DNA of 36,204 nucleotides from Cytobacillus firmus DS1 (GCF_000565285.1 NZ_APVL01000030.1:1-36204), one strand, 5' to 3'; shown: positions 19,415 to 29,400, numbered from the stretch's first letter. A program made the numbers and translations. The notes: a model not told the origin generated them from the sequence alone.

Positions 19415-20233
19415 ATGAAATTTCGCAGAAGCGAACGGTTGATAGATATGACCAATTATTTATTGAACCATCCGCGTCAGCTGGTATCCTTAACTTTCTT
19501 TTCAGAAAGGTATGGTTCTGCCAAGTCTTCGATTAGTGAAGATCTCGCCATCATCAAAGAAACATTTGAGCAAAGAGGAATAGGCACACTGCAGACCGTT
19601 TCCGGAGCAGCAGGCGGCGTCAAGTTCCATGTTAAAGTAACCGATGATGAAGCCCGGCCATTTGTAGATGAACTTTGCAGCTTAATTGCAAGCCCCGAAA
19701 GGCTTCTTCCAGGGGGCTATCTTTATATGACTGACATTCTAGGAGATCCTTTAATTGTCCAGCGTGCAGGCAGGCTTTTTGCCTCAGCCTTTGCGGATAA
19801 GCCTGTTGATGTGGTCATGACGGTAGCTACAAAAGGAATTCCGCTTGCTTATGCTGCCGCTAATTATCTCAATGTGCCTGTTGTCATCGTCAGACGGGAC
19901 AGCAAGGTGACAGAAGGATCCACGGTAAGTATTAACTATGTGTCAGGCTCAGCCAAAAGGATTCAGACCATGGTTCTTTCAAAAAGAAGCCTGGCAGAGG
20001 GATCCAATGTCTTAATCATTGACGATTTTATGAAAGCAGGCGGAACGGTTAATGGCATGGTCAGCATGCTGGAAGAATTCAAAGCAAACCTTGCGGGCAT
20101 TGCTGTCCTGGTCGAGGCAGAAAAAGCAGAAGAACGGCTGGTTGATGAATACCTTTCTCTTGTGCGTCTATCTGATGTTGATGTGAGGGAAAAGAAAATC
20201 AATGTAAGTGAAGGCAACTATTTTAAAAAATAA
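19415..20233 (+). CDS. purR: Pur operon repressor PurR
   Basis: PurR represses purine synthesis and transport genes, and PRPP lifts repression. The N-terminal winged-helix domain starts FRRSERLIDMTNYLLNHP. The C-terminal domain is a phosphoribosyltransferase-like fold with the PRPP-loop VLIIDDFMKAGGTV (about residues 202-215). The basic, Ser-rich KSSISEDLAIIKETF recognition segment is conserved. It is 272 residues. Its signal molecule PRPP is made by prs in this window. Confidence 0.97.
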   Translation: MKFRRSERLIDMTNYLLNHPRQLVSLTFFSERYGSAKSSISEDLAIIKETFEQRGIGTLQTVSGAAGGVKFHVKVTDDEARPFVDELCSLIASPERLLPGGYLYMTDILGDPLIVQRAGRLFASAFADKPVDVVMTVATKGIPLAYAAANYLNVPVVIVRRDSKVTEGSTVSINYVSGSAKRIQTMVLSKRSLAEGSNVLIIDDFMKAGGTVNGMVSMLEEFKANLAGIAVLVEAEKAEERLVDEYLSLVRLSDVDVREKKINVSEGNYFKK

Positions 20234-20257
20234 TCATATTTTTTAGGGGGAGAATTC

Positions 20258-20632
20258 ATGAAAGTCATTCAAACGAATCAGGCACCGGCAGCGATTGGAC
20301 CCTATTCTCAGGGGATCACCGTAAATAACCTATTCTACAGCTCGGGGCAAATTCCGCTTACGGCAGAAGGTGTTATGGTGGATGGGGATGTAAAAGAACA
20401 GACACATCAGGTATTTAAAAACCTTCAGGCAGTGCTTGAAGAAGCTGGCGCGTCATTAAATACCGTGGTAAAAGCGACAGTATTTATCAAGGACATGAAC
20501 GAATTTGCAGCCATCAATGAAGTGTATGGAGAATATTTCAGCACACACAAGCCTGCACGCTCCTGTGTGGAAGTGGCACGCCTGCCAAAGGATGCCCTGG
20601 TTGAAATTGAAGTTGTAGCCCTTGTAAAATAA
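20258..20632 (+). CDS. ridA: RidA family 2-iminobutanoate/2-iminopropanoate deaminase (YabJ)
   Basis: RidA hydrolyses reactive enamine/imine intermediates released by PLP enzymes, protecting the cell from 2-aminoacrylate damage. [20 protein letters not shown], and the arginine in [19 protein letters not shown] (active site) are intact. The 124 residues form the standard trimer subunit. It is 24 bases after purR and probably co-transcribed, as in B. subtilis, where yabJ affects PurR-dependent regulation. A terminator follows. Confidence 0.96.
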   Translation: MKVIQTNQAPAAIGPYSQGITVNNLFYSSGQIPLTAEGVMVDGDVKEQTHQVFKNLQAVLEEAGASLNTVVKATVFIKDMNEFAAINEVYGEYFSTHKPARSCVEVARLPKDALVEIEVVALVK

Positions 20633-20651
20633 ATAATAACCGCAATTCACT

Positions 20652-20680
20652 CGCTCGTTCATGTGACGGGCGTTTTTTAT
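20652..20680 (+). terminator. ridA terminator
   Basis: CGCTCGT and ACGGGCG pair (one G-U) across TCATGTG and are followed by six T. Confidence 0.88.
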
Positions 20681-20727
20681 TGGGAAAAGATTTGAACGAA
20701 ATATTCAAAAAATATTTTTTATTAAAG

Positions 20728-20756
20728 AAGGAGATTCAGGAAATTTGTTGAATTTA
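20728..20756 (+). promoter_or_regulatory. Sigma H promoter of spoVG
   Basis: AAGGAGATT (20728-20736) followed by GAATTTA (20750-20756) aligns with the sigma H pattern and with the known B. subtilis spoVG promoter. The AT-rich stretch upstream (20690-20725) is typical of AbrB control at this gene. Confidence 0.75.
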
Positions 20757-20797
20757 TACAATTAGGATTATATCTTCTCGAAAAGGTGGTGAACAGA

Positions 20798-21088
20798 ATG
20801 GAAGTGACAGACGTAAGATTACGCCGCGTTAACACGGATGGACGAATGAGGGCAATCGCATCTATTACGCTGGATCATGAATTTGTTGTTCATGATATTC
20901 GTGTGATTGATGGAAATAATGGCTTATTTGTAGCCATGCCCAGCAAACGTACTCCGGATGGGGAGTTTAGAGATATCGCGCACCCAATCAATTCAGGAAC
21001 GCGCGGTAAAATCCAGGAGGCTGTATTAGCCGAGTACCACCGTTTAGGTGAATTAGAAGTGGAATTTGAAGAAGCCGGTGCTTCCTAA
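20798..21088 (+). CDS. spoVG: SpoVG, RNA/DNA-binding regulator
   Basis: SpoVG is a 96-residue nucleic-acid-binding regulator. It affects asymmetric septation and cortex formation in Bacillus and virulence genes in other Firmicutes. [20 protein letters not shown] and the [20 protein letters not shown] helix are almost invariant here. ATG 20798 with AAAGGTGG upstream is the family start; the ORF can be extended four codons back without support. Confidence 0.97.
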   Translation: MEVTDVRLRRVNTDGRMRAIASITLDHEFVVHDIRVIDGNNGLFVAMPSKRTPDGEFRDIAHPINSGTRGKIQEAVLAEYHRLGELEVEFEEAGAS

Positions 21089-21102
21089 GAAAATAAATCA
21101 AC

Positions 21103-21134
21103 AAGGGCCTACTTCATAAGTAAGGCTCTTTTTT
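21103..21134 (+). terminator. spoVG terminator
   Basis: AAGGGCCTAC pairs with GTAAGGCTCTT (one bulge) and is followed by a T run. Confidence 0.85.
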
Positions 21135-21184
21135 ATTGGTTGTTTTTGCAAGGTTTGTTGCAATTTTGTGTATTATTTACGAAG

Positions 21185-21313
21185 TTGATTGTAGCGGAAG
21201 GTGCGATACTCTCCTGCGGGAGCAGCTGGACAGGTGAGACCCCGCAGACGAACAGCGTCGAGGATGCTCACCGCCTGCCCCGCGTTTGCTGAGCATCCTG
21301 GAGCGGAAATCAA
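21185..21313. repeat. Palindrome-ended intergenic repeat, second family
   Basis: The 129-bp element has terminal inverted repeats TTGAT / ATCAA adjoining TAGCGGAAGG and GGAGCGGAA. Inside are two hairpins: CTGCGGG / CCCGCAG (21214-21247) and a perfect AGGATGCTCA / TGAGCATCCT (21261-21299). It resembles a repeat I recall as common between genes in Bacillaceae, but it is unrelated to the GCGCTTTTC family in this window. Confidence 0.8.
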
Positions 21314-21372
21314 CGGGCAACCATTGATAGGCTAAACAACATTTTAACGAAAAGAACCTTTTTTATTTCAAT

Positions 21373-21414
21373 GCTCTAAGACCTCCGATTATTGGAGGTG
21401 CTTAGGGCTTTTTT
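21373..21414 (+). terminator. Orphan terminator between spoVG and glmU
   Basis: GCTCTAAGACCTCC and GGAGGTGCTTAGGGC form a long stem followed by six T. It lies after the spoVG terminator and before the glmU promoter, so it ends some other transcript or backs up the first. Confidence 0.85.
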
Positions 21415-21511
21415 CTTTCTGTCCATTACCCTTTCTTTAAAAATATAAACCATTTCTTCAGAAAATACCGCTTATGGTAATGATTAAATATATGTACTTT
21501 GTCATCAATTC

Positions 21512-21540
21512 TTGAAATAAGAGCCCATTTAAGATATATT
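21512..21540 (+). promoter_or_regulatory. glmU-prs promoter
   Basis: TTGAAA (21512-21517) and TATATT (21535-21540) are 17 bases apart, 37 bases before the glmU start. Confidence 0.7.
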
Positions 21541-21576
21541 CGTTATGGATAAAAAGGTTATAATGGAGGCCTGTAA

Positions 21577-22950
21577 ATGTCTAATCGATACGCGGTGATT
21601 TTAGCCGCAGGCCAGGGGACAAGAATGAAGTCAAAGCTTTACAAAGTCCTTCACCCTGTATGCGGCAAACCGATGGTTCAACATGTTGTTGATCAAGTTA
21701 CAAAGCTTAACATAAAAGAAATTGTCACGATTACTGGACACGGAGCGGAAATGGTGGAGCAGCAGCTTGGCTCAAGCAGCAAATATGCTCTTCAGGAGGA
21801 GCAGCTTGGCACCGCTCATGCGGTTATGCAGGCCCGCGAAATGCTGGAAGGCAAAGAGGGTGTGACCATCGTAGTCTGCGGAGATACACCGCTCATCAGG
21901 CATGAAACGATGGAAGCGCTTTTCAAACATCATGAAGAGCTTTCTGCCAAAGCGACTATTTTAACCGCTCATGCGGAAAACCCATTCGGATATGGACGTG
22001 TGATTCGCAATGACATGGGGATGGTTGAAAAAATCGTTGAACAGAAAGATGCTTCCGAGGAAGAACGCAAGATAAAAGAAATCAATACTGGAACCTATTG
22101 CTTTGATAATAAGGCTTTGTTTGAAGCCTTGAACAAAGTAACAAATGATAATGTGCAGGGCGAATATTACCTTCCGGATGTAATTGAGATCCTGAAAAAT
22201 GAAGGAGAGGTCGTTACGGCTTACCAGACAGCTGATTTTAGCGAAACTCTGGGTGTCAATGACCGTGTAGCCTTATCCCAGGCAGAATCATTCATGAAAC
22301 AGCGGATCAATGAAGAACATATGCGTAACGGCGTGACGATTATCGATCCGTCAAACACGTATATTGGTGCGGATGTGAAAATTGGTTCAGATACTGTTCT
22401 TTACCCTGGAACCATTATTTCCGGCAAGACCATCATCGGGTCTGAATGTGTGATCGGACCTCATACGGAGATTTCTGATTGCCATATTGGGGAAGGTACA
22501 GTGATCCGCCAGTCTGCAGCACATGACAGCCATATCGGTTCACAAGTGAATATTGGGCCGTTTGCTCACATTCGTCCGCAATCAGATATTCACGATGAGG
22601 TGAAAATCGGCAATTTTGTTGAAGTGAAGAAGTCTGTTTTCGGAAAAGGAAGCAAAGCCTCTCACCTGAGCTATATTGGCGATGCAGAGGTAGGCAAGGA
22701 TGTTAACCTGGGCTGCGGCTCAATCACTGTTAATTATGACGGCAAAAATAAGTACTTGACCAAAATCGAAGATGGTGTATTCATTGGATGCAACTCCAAT
22801 CTCGTGGCACCGGTAACGATTGGGGAAGGTGCATATGTGGCAGCAGGCTCGACGATTACTGAAGATGTGCCGGGAGAAGCCCTTTCCATTGCCCGCGCAC
22901 GCCAGGTTAACAAGGAAAACTACACGCAAAACTTAAACATTAAGAAATAA
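21577..22950 (+). CDS. glmU: Bifunctional UDP-GlcNAc pyrophosphorylase / GlcN-1-P acetyltransferase
   Basis: GlmU makes UDP-GlcNAc, the precursor of peptidoglycan and teichoic acids, in two steps. The N-terminal uridyltransferase domain has the signature [20 protein letters not shown] (residues about 10-29) and VVCGDTPL. The C-terminal acetyltransferase is a left-handed beta helix of hexapeptide repeats (for example [20 protein letters not shown]) and includes [14 protein letters not shown]. The 457 residues are full length. It lies 44 bases before prs without a terminator. Confidence 0.98.
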   Translation: MSNRYAVILAAGQGTRMKSKLYKVLHPVCGKPMVQHVVDQVTKLNIKEIVTITGHGAEMVEQQLGSSSKYALQEEQLGTAHAVMQAREMLEGKEGVTIVVCGDTPLIRHETMEALFKHHEELSAKATILTAHAENPFGYGRVIRNDMGMVEKIVEQKDASEEERKIKEINTGTYCFDNKALFEALNKVTNDNVQGEYYLPDVIEILKNEGEVVTAYQTADFSETLGVNDRVALSQAESFMKQRINEEHMRNGVTIIDPSNTYIGADVKIGSDTVLYPGTIISGKTIIGSECVIGPHTEISDCHIGEGTVIRQSAAHDSHIGSQVNIGPFAHIRPQSDIHDEVKIGNFVEVKKSVFGKGSKASHLSYIGDAEVGKDVNLGCGSITVNYDGKNKYLTKIEDGVFIGCNSNLVAPVTIGEGAYVAAGSTITEDVPGEALSIARARQVNKENYTQNLNIKK

Positions 22951-22994
22951 ACCGAACTTTCTATTTGTAAGAAATAAATCGATGGAGGCCCAAA

Positions 22995-23951
22995 ATGTCA
23001 AACCAGTATTTAGATCCAAATTTAAAGGTGTTCAGTTTAAATTCAAACCGCAAGCTAGCTGCAGAAATCGCCAATGTGATTGGTGTGGAGCTTGGTAAAT
23101 GTTCCGTAACGCGCTTCAGCGACGGCGAAATCCAAATTAACATTGAAGAAAGCATCCGCGGGTGCGATGTGTATGTGATCCAGTCTACAAGCTCTCCTGT
23201 CAATGAGCATTTAATGGAGCTTTTGATCATGATCGATGCTCTTAAGCGTGCATCTGCCAAGACCATCAACATCGTAATGCCTTACTATGGCTATGCCCGC
23301 CAGGACCGCAAGGCAAGAGCGCGTGAGCCGATTACAGCAAAGCTTGCAGCAAACCTTTTGGAAACTGCTGGTGCAACCCGTGTGATTACACTTGACCTGC
23401 ATGCGCCGCAAATTCAAGGATTCTTCGATATTCCTATCGACCATTTAATGGGTGTGCCAATCCTTTCTGATTACTTTAAGAACAAAATGATGGATGGCGA
23501 CATCGTAATCGTGTCACCAGACCACGGCGGCGTAACACGTGCGCGTAAAATGGCTGACCGCTTAAAAGCGCCGATTGCCATCATTGACAAGCGCCGTCCA
23601 AGACCAAATGTGGCTGAAGTCATGAACATTGTAGGGAACATCGATGGAAAAACGGCCATCTTAATCGACGATATCATTGATACTGCCGGAACAATTACAT
23701 TAGCAGCAAATGCCCTGATTGAAAACGGTGCATCAGAAGTTTATGCATGCTGTACACACCCGGTTCTATCCGGACCTGCCATCGAAAGAATTGAAAACTC
23801 AACCATCAAAGAATTGGTTGTAACAAACTCAATCACTCTTCCGGAAGAGAAGAAAACAGACAAGATTGTTGAACTTTCTGTAGCACCGCTAATCGGTGAA
23901 GCCATCATCCGGGTTCATGAAGAGCAATCTGTCAGCACTCTGTTTGATTGA
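22995..23951 (+). CDS. prs: Ribose-phosphate pyrophosphokinase (PRPP synthetase)
   Basis: Prs makes PRPP from ribose-5-phosphate and ATP for purine, pyrimidine, His and Trp synthesis. Motifs include [16 protein letters not shown], the ATP loop [29 protein letters not shown] and the PRPP loop [13 protein letters not shown] (about residues 217-229). The 318 residues match class I enzymes. It is downstream of glmU in one transcript, an ancient Firmicutes pairing. Confidence 0.98.
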   Translation: MSNQYLDPNLKVFSLNSNRKLAAEIANVIGVELGKCSVTRFSDGEIQINIEESIRGCDVYVIQSTSSPVNEHLMELLIMIDALKRASAKTINIVMPYYGYARQDRKARAREPITAKLAANLLETAGATRVITLDLHAPQIQGFFDIPIDHLMGVPILSDYFKNKMMDGDIVIVSPDHGGVTRARKMADRLKAPIAIIDKRRPRPNVAEVMNIVGNIDGKTAILIDDIIDTAGTITLAANALIENGASEVYACCTHPVLSGPAIERIENSTIKELVVTNSITLPEEKKTDKIVELSVAPLIGEAIIRVHEEQSVSTLFD

Positions 23952-23971
23952 TCGGTAATAAAGTAACTATC

Positions 23972-23995
23972 CAGGCTTGCTGCAAAGCAAGCCTG
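23972..23995 (+). terminator. Stem-loop after prs
   Basis: The perfect 10-bp stem CAGGCTTGCT / AGCAAGCCTG with GCAA loop lacks a good T run (ATCTGCGTTTC follows). It may be a weak terminator or an mRNA 3'-end stabiliser. Confidence 0.55.
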
Positions 23996-24039
23996 ATCTG
24001 CGTTTCTTGAAAAAAGTGATAGGCTGCAAAAACAAAAAC

Positions 24040-24065
24040 GTTTAGACTTCCTCATTTTAGGGCAT
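24040..24065 (+). promoter_or_regulatory. Sigma B-type promoter of ctc
   Basis: GTTTAG (24040-24045) and GGGCAT (24060-24065), 14 bases apart, match the sigma B pattern GTTTAA / GGGWAT with one change in each element. ctc is a classic sigma B gene in B. subtilis. Confidence 0.68.
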
Positions 24066-24115
24066 TTTTTTATATAGACAAGACTAATTTTTTTAATGAG
24101 GAAGGGGACGTTTTT

Positions 24116-24766
24116 ATGACAGCTGTATTGCAGGCAAAAGAAAGAAAAGGTTCACGCAACTCTAACTTAACTTCACTGCGCAATGAAGGGAATATTCCGG
24201 CCGTTGTGTATGGTTCAAAGCTGCAAAGCAAATCGATCTACTTAAGCGAAGCCGATTTTCTGAAGACAATAAAGGAAGTAGGCAGAAACGGTGTCTTTTC
24301 ATTAGATGTGGATGGCAGCAAGCATGAAGTGGTGCTTAGTGACTACCAATCCAATCCAATTAAAAATGCAATTGTCCATGCGGATTTTCTTGCGGTAGAT
24401 ATGAATAAGGAAATGACGGCAGATGTACGCGTCGTCTTAACTGGAGATGCAGCAGGTGTGAAAGATGGAGGCGTTATGCAGCAATCCATGCACGAAGTCT
24501 CAGTCACAGCGACACCGAATAATATTCCATCCTCTGTTGAAGTGGATGTAACGAATCTTCAGGTAAACGAGACCTTGACAGTCGCCGATATCAAAGCAAA
24601 TCGCAGCTATGAAATAAACAATGAAGATGACGAGGTTATCGCTTCTATTCTTCCTCCAAGACAGGAAGAAGAAATCAACAGCGGTGAAGAACAGGAAGCA
24701 GGCACACCTGAAAATGAAGAAGGCAGAGAAACAACAGCAGATGAAGATAAAACAGGCGAAGAATAA
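24116..24766 (+). CDS. ctc: 50S ribosomal protein bL25/general stress protein Ctc
   Basis: Ctc is the long form of bL25, which binds 5S rRNA in the large subunit and is induced by general stress. The N-terminal L25 domain (LQAKERKGSRNSNLTSLRNE to HADFLAVD) is followed by the TL5-type C-terminal beta domain. The last 35 residues or so are an acidic tail rich in Glu (GEEQEAGTPENEEGRETTAD). At 216 residues it is slightly longer than the B. subtilis protein owing to that tail. GGAAGGGGACG precedes ATG 24116. Confidence 0.95.
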   Translation: MTAVLQAKERKGSRNSNLTSLRNEGNIPAVVYGSKLQSKSIYLSEADFLKTIKEVGRNGVFSLDVDGSKHEVVLSDYQSNPIKNAIVHADFLAVDMNKEMTADVRVVLTGDAAGVKDGGVMQQSMHEVSVTATPNNIPSSVEVDVTNLQVNETLTVADIKANRSYEINNEDDEVIASILPPRQEEEINSGEEQEAGTPENEEGRETTADEDKTGEE

Positions 24767-24786
24767 GCTCGGGTGAAGCTATTCTT

Positions 24787-24820
24787 ACAGGGGCTTTGCA
24801 ATATGGCAAGCCCCTGTTTG
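24787..24820 (+). terminator. ctc terminator
   Basis: ACAGGGGCTT(T)GC and GCAAGCCCCTGT pair closely with a short loop; the tail is TTGATTGT, poor in T. Confidence 0.75.
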
Positions 24821-24870
24821 ATTGTGAATGAAATGAGCTTGAATTGGTCCGCCTTAGGACAGCCAGGGGC

Positions 24871-25026
24871 AGTTTCAGACAGAGGCAGCGGAAAAAGAGG
24901 ATTCAGAGTCCGAACCCTGCCCAGCTTCAGACAGAGGCAGAGGGAAAAGAGGATTCAGAGTCTGAACCGGACCCACCTTCGGACAGATAGACCGAAAAAA
25001 GAGCCCGCAGAAGTCCGAACCGGCAA
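24871..25026. repeat. Three tandem copies of a 52-bp repeat
   Basis: Units occupy 24871-24922, 24923-24974 and 24975-25026. The first two share AG(T/C)TTCAGACAGAGGCAG, GGAAAA.GAGGATTCAGAGTC and GAACC. The third is more diverged (CTTCGGACAGATAGACCGAA, AAGTCCGAACCGG). A partial older unit may precede at 24850-24870. The period is not a multiple of three and no start or ribosome site is seen, so it is non-coding. Confidence 0.85.
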
Positions 25027-25044
25027 CCTCCAAACAGAATTTCC

Positions 25045-25073
25045 TTACCGAACAACACACTTTCTACTATAAT
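25045..25073 (+). promoter_or_regulatory. Probable pth promoter
   Basis: TTACCG (25045-25050) and TATAAT (25068-25073) are 17 bases apart. It sits directly after the 52-bp repeats. Confidence 0.6.
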
Positions 25074-25096
25074 GAAAAAAGAGAATAGATGAAGTC

Positions 25097-25138
25097 AGCG
25101 CACACGCCAGGTAATTCGCGGGCGAACCTGCGCTTTTC
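25097..25138 (+). repeat. Short hairpin with the repeat-family 3' edge, upstream of pth
   Basis: AGCG..CCAGGT pairs with ACCTGCGCT around AATTCGCGGG and ends in GCGCTTTTC, like the dispersed repeats. It is much shorter than the others and lacks the CCCCTCGAGG arm, so membership is uncertain. Confidence 0.4.
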
Positions 25139-25155
25139 TAATATGGGGTGAGAAA

Positions 25156-25716
25156 ATGAAATTAATTGTAGGGCTGGGGAATCCCGGCAAGCAATATGAT
25201 AAAACGAGACACAATATTGGCTTTGATGTGATTGATGTTTTATCGGACCGGCTGAATATTCCTCTGAATCAGGCTAAGCTGAAAGGTGTATTTGGCGCAG
25301 GTTATGTGAACGGAGAAAAAGTATTTCTGCTTAAGCCTCTTACATATATGAATTTGTCCGGAGAGTCCATCCGGGCAGTTATGGATTATTTCGAGATAAA
25401 TGATGATGAACTTGTGGTCATCTATGATGATCTGGATCTTCCTGTGGGCAAGATTAGGCTCCGCCAAAAAGGGAGCGCAGGCGGCCATAATGGGATCAAG
25501 TCGACAATCGCACACCTGGGGACACAGGAATTCAACAGAATCCGAGTCGGAATCGACCGTCCGCCAAGCGGCATGAAGGTGCCGGACTATGTGCTCGGCC
25601 GCTTCACGAAAGAGGAACAGGCCATAATGGACGAAACAGCTAAAAAGTGCGCAGATGCCTGTGAGGAGTGGTTCAGAAAACCATTTTTACAGGTTATGAA
25701 TGATTTTAATCAATAA
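25156..25716 (+). CDS. pth: Peptidyl-tRNA hydrolase (SpoVC)
   Basis: Pth recycles peptidyl-tRNAs dropped from the ribosome. [20 protein letters not shown] holds the essential Asn10 and catalytic His20; [22 protein letters not shown] and [11 protein letters not shown] are the other substrate-binding motifs. Length is 186 residues, as in the family. In B. subtilis this gene is also known as spoVC because a conditional allele blocks sporulation. GGGGTGAG precedes the ATG. Confidence 0.98.
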   Translation: MKLIVGLGNPGKQYDKTRHNIGFDVIDVLSDRLNIPLNQAKLKGVFGAGYVNGEKVFLLKPLTYMNLSGESIRAVMDYFEINDDELVVIYDDLDLPVGKIRLRQKGSAGGHNGIKSTIAHLGTQEFNRIRVGIDRPPSGMKVPDYVLGRFTKEEQAIMDETAKKCADACEEWFRKPFLQVMNDFNQ

Positions 25717-25783
25717 TCTTCATATTTTATTAATCTTATCATAGAATAATGTATCTCAGCATTGGCGGCAGCGCTGGATGCGT

Positions 25784-25813
25784 GAATAAGTTCCCTGTCC
25801 GGGGTCCATACTA
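25784..25813 (+). promoter_or_regulatory. Sigma G-type promoter of fin
   Basis: GAATA (25784-25788) and CATACTA (25807-25813) with exactly 18 bases between them match sigma G consensus GNATR / CATNMTA fully. Sigma F has overlapping specificity and may also use it. Confidence 0.82.
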
Positions 25814-25845
25814 GAATCATGGACAGATTAACGGGAGGGACAGGC

Positions 25846-26076
25846 ATGGCTATTCATTATCATTGCCGTCATTGCGGAACAAAGATTGGTTCAATAGAGA
25901 ACAGCTCTGTTTACTCAGAGCAGCTTGGCTTCCATAAGCTAAACGATCAGGAACGCCGGGAGATGATCTCTTATGATCAATCAGGAGATATGCATGTAAG
26001 AGCGATCTGTGAGGATTGCCAGGAATCACTTGAACGCAATCCGGATTATCATCAGCAGGACTTTATTATTCATTAA
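25846..26076 (+). CDS. fin: Anti-sigma F factor Fin (YabK)
   Basis: Fin is a 76-residue zinc-binding protein that binds sigma F and helps the forespore switch to sigma G. Two CxxC pairs (CRHC near residues 7-10, CEDC near 57-60) form the zinc site, and VYSEQLGFHKLNDQERREMI is conserved. ATG 25846 after GGGAGGG is the family start; the longer frame from 25819 is not supported. Fin sits between pth and mfd as in B. subtilis. With csfB it gives two forespore anti-sigma factors in one window. Confidence 0.95.
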   Translation: MAIHYHCRHCGTKIGSIENSSVYSEQLGFHKLNDQERREMISYDQSGDMHVRAICEDCQESLERNPDYHQQDFIIH

Positions 26077-26079
26077 CAA

Positions 26080-26107
26080 GCTTTGGAGGCAATCCAAAGC
26101 GTTTTTC
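26080..26107 (+). terminator. fin terminator
   Basis: The perfect stem GCTTTGGA / TCCAAAGC with GGCAA loop is followed by GTTTTTCT. The following bases to 26308 are AT-rich; a hydrophobic run in one frame has no start or ribosome site. Confidence 0.88.
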
Positions 26108-26308
26108 TATTTCTGTTTTGAGGCATTATTATATTTGATAGAAACCGTTCTATTGTTTCTTGTTGCCTCCTTATTTTTTTTAGTAAGATTAATGATAGGA
26201 AAAATGGGTTTTTGCAGACTGTCAGTTTTCCGGCTCAATGGGGCCTGGAATGACATCTGCTTTTTGGCGGTTGAACTGCCGGAGCGCTTTTATAAAATAA
26301 ATGAAATT

Positions 26309-26388
26309 TTGAACTTTGAGAACGTCCAGCTCCAGCGCCTGCCCCCTCGAGGGGCTTGTCGGGAGTGGGCAAGGCGCTTGCGCTTTTC
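26309..26388 (+). repeat. Dispersed structured repeat, short form, upstream of mfd
   Basis: The copy reads TTGAACTTTGAGAACGTCC, AGCTCCAGCGCCT, CCCCTCGAGG, then GGCTTGTCGGGAGTGGG, GCAAGGCGCTTGCGCTTTTC. The inner hairpin is missing and the two arms are joined directly. The 3' edge is 17 bases before the mfd start, next to its Shine-Dalgarno site. Confidence 0.9.
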
Positions 26389-26405
26389 TTATAGGAGGGG
26401 CTTTC

Positions 26406-29400
26406 ATGTTTGGTCTTAAAGAGATTATTAGCCGTCAGGATGATGTTAGTTCCATCTTGTCTGGCATAGAGGAAGGATTGAGGGAGCAGATGCTTGCCGG
26501 TTTATCAGGGTCGGCACGCACCTTGTTTTTGTCTTCCATATATGAGCAATCGGGAAGGCCGATGCTTGTTGTAACGCACAACCTTTTGCAGGCACAGAAG
26601 CTTTATGACGATATCGTCAATCTGGCAGGAGATTCGGAAGTGTTTTTGTATCCTGCCAATGAATTGATCGCAGCTGAAATGGGGATTGCAAGCCCCGAGT
26701 TAAAGGCCCAGCGGATTGAGGCTTTAAATTATTGGAGTACAAATAAGACAGGAATCATGATTGTCCCGATGGCCGGGCTAAGAAAAATTCTTCCGCCTCC
26801 AAGCCACTGGCAAAAATACCAGCTGTCTTTAAAAATAGGCGATGATTTGACTGAAGATCAATTAAAAAGATTTGTTCAGATGGGATATGTCCGTTCTGAG
26901 ATGGTTTCTTCGCCTGGAGAATTCAGTGTCAGGGGCGGAATCATTGATATCTATCCATTGACTGAAGCAGATCCGGTAAGGATTGAGCTGTTTGATACGG
27001 AAGTGGATTCGATCCGGACTTTTTCTTTGGAGGATCAGAGATCAAAAGAAAAATTAACCGAGATTTCGATTGGACCAGCAACCGAAATCCCTCTTGATTC
27101 AGAGCAATTCCAGACCATAATTGAAAAACTGGAAAAAGGTTTGGGATCAAGCCTGAAAAAACTGAAAGACGATAAAGCAAAAACACAGCTGGCCCAGAAT
27201 GTTGGCTACGAATTAGAACAGCTGCGCATGGGGAACAAGCCTGAACAGCTTTTCAAATACCTATCGTTTGCCTTTGAAGAAGGAAGTAGTTTAGTAGACT
27301 ATCTCCCTGCCAATGGCTTAATTTTCATTGATGAAATCAGCCGTGTTCAGGAAATGAACGACTCCCTTGATAAGGAAGAGGCTGAGTGGTATACAAGCCT
27401 TTTAGGTGAAGGCCAGATCATTCATGATGTGAAGGTGTCACACACGTTAAAAGAGTTTTTGCACCGCTCTAAGCATCCGATTACGTATATGTCGCTGTTC
27501 CTGAGACATGTACCGAATACCAACCCGCAAAACATCATTAATGTCACCTGCAAACAGATGCAGAATTTCCATGGACAAATGCATGTGCTTAAAAGCGAGC
27601 TGGACAGATGGAAAAAAGGCAAATATTCGGTCGTATTCCTGGGCCCGGATGAAGAGCGGATCAAAAAATTGCAAAGAGTACTTGAAGACTACGAGATTGA
27701 AGCTGCATTTGTGAGTGAGGATGACCCGGTTTTAACAGGGAAAATCCAAATTACAGAGGGAAGCCTGCAAACCGGATTTGAGCTTCCAGGCCAAAAGCTG
27801 GCCGTTATTACGGAAGAAGAGCTTTTTAACAAACGCACCAAAAAGAAAGCACGCAGACAAAAGCTTTCAAATGCGGAAAGAATCAAAAGCTATTCTGAAC
27901 TGAAGGTTGGGGACTATGTCGTTCACGTCAATCACGGGATCGGAAAATACCTGGGGATTGAAACCCTTGAAATTAACGGAGTCCATAAAGATTATCTTCA
28001 TATCCGCTACCAGGGCAGCGACAAGCTGTATGTGCCGGTTGAGCAGATTGATCTTGTCCAGAAATATGTCGGCTCTGAAGCAAAAGAGCCTAAAATTTAT
28101 AAGCTGGGCGGAAACGACTGGAAGCGGGTTAAGAAGAAGGTTCAATCATCTGTTCAGGATATTGCGGATGATCTAATCAAGCTTTATGCAGAGCGCGAGG
28201 CATCAAAAGGCTTTGCCTTCAATCCGGATGGCGATATGCAAAGAGAGTTTGAAGCGGCCTTCCCTTACCAGGAAACAGAGGACCAGATCCGCTCCATCCA
28301 TGAAATTAAAAAGGATATGGAGAGGGAGCGCCCGATGGACCGCTTATTATGCGGAGATGTGGGCTATGGGAAAACCGAAGTGGCCATCCGTGCAGCCTTT
28401 AAGGCAATTGCAGATGGAAAGCAGGTTGCCATCCTCGTACCGACGACCATCCTGGCTCAGCAGCACTATGAAACAATGAGAGAACGATTCCAGGATTACC
28501 CGATCGAAATCGGGCTATTAAGCCGATTCAGAACAAAAAAGCAGCAGACCGAAACGCTTAAGGGCTTAAAGGCAGGGACTATTGACGTAGTTGTCGGCAC
28601 ACATCGGATTTTATCAAAGGATATCCAGTATAGAGATTTAGGCCTGCTCATTATTGATGAAGAGCAGCGCTTTGGTGTGACACATAAAGAAAAGATCAAG
28701 CAGCTTAAGACCAATGTGGATGTCCTTACTCTGACAGCCACGCCAATCCCGAGAACCCTTCATATGTCAATGCTTGGCGTTCGGGATCTTTCCGTTATTG
28801 AAACACCGCCTGAAAACCGATTCCCGGTTCAGACTTATGTGATGGAATACAATGGTGCACTGGTTCGTGAAGCCATTGAAAGGGAACTGGCGAGGGATGG
28901 ACAGGTCTATTTTCTATATAACCGGGTGGAGGATATAGAACGAAAAGCCGAGGAAATATCCATGCTGGTTCCAGATGCAAGGGTAACATATGCCCATGGG
29001 AAAATGACGGAAAATGAGTTAGAATCTGTTATGTTAAGCTTCCTTGAAGGCGAGTCCGATGTTCTCGTCAGCACAACGATTATTGAAACAGGCGTAGATA
29101 TTCCAAATGTCAACACGCTGATTGTCCATGATGCAGACAAGATGGGTCTGTCCCAGCTTTATCAGCTTAGGGGCCGGGTTGGCCGCTCCAACAGGGTTGC
29201 CTACGCGTATTTTACTTATCGAAAAGATAAAGTATTAACAGAAGTAGCTGAAAAGCGGCTTCAGGCCATAAAGGAATTTACGGAGCTTGGTTCAGGCTTC
29301 AAAATTGCCATGCGTGATTTATCCATCAGGGGCGCCGGCAATCTGCTTGGAGCCGAACAGCATGGATTTATCGACTCCGTCGGTTTTGATCTGTATTCCC

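Noticed and set aside
24773..25072. Arginine-rich 99-residue plus-strand frame after ctc
   Set aside because: It starts inside the ctc terminator and mostly translates the 52-bp repeats, whose period does not keep the frame.
26009..26308. Small hydrophobic peptide gene between fin and mfd
   Set aside because: The hydrophobic run (ALLYLIETVLLFLVASLFFL) has no start codon with a ribosome site and follows a terminator in AT-rich DNA.
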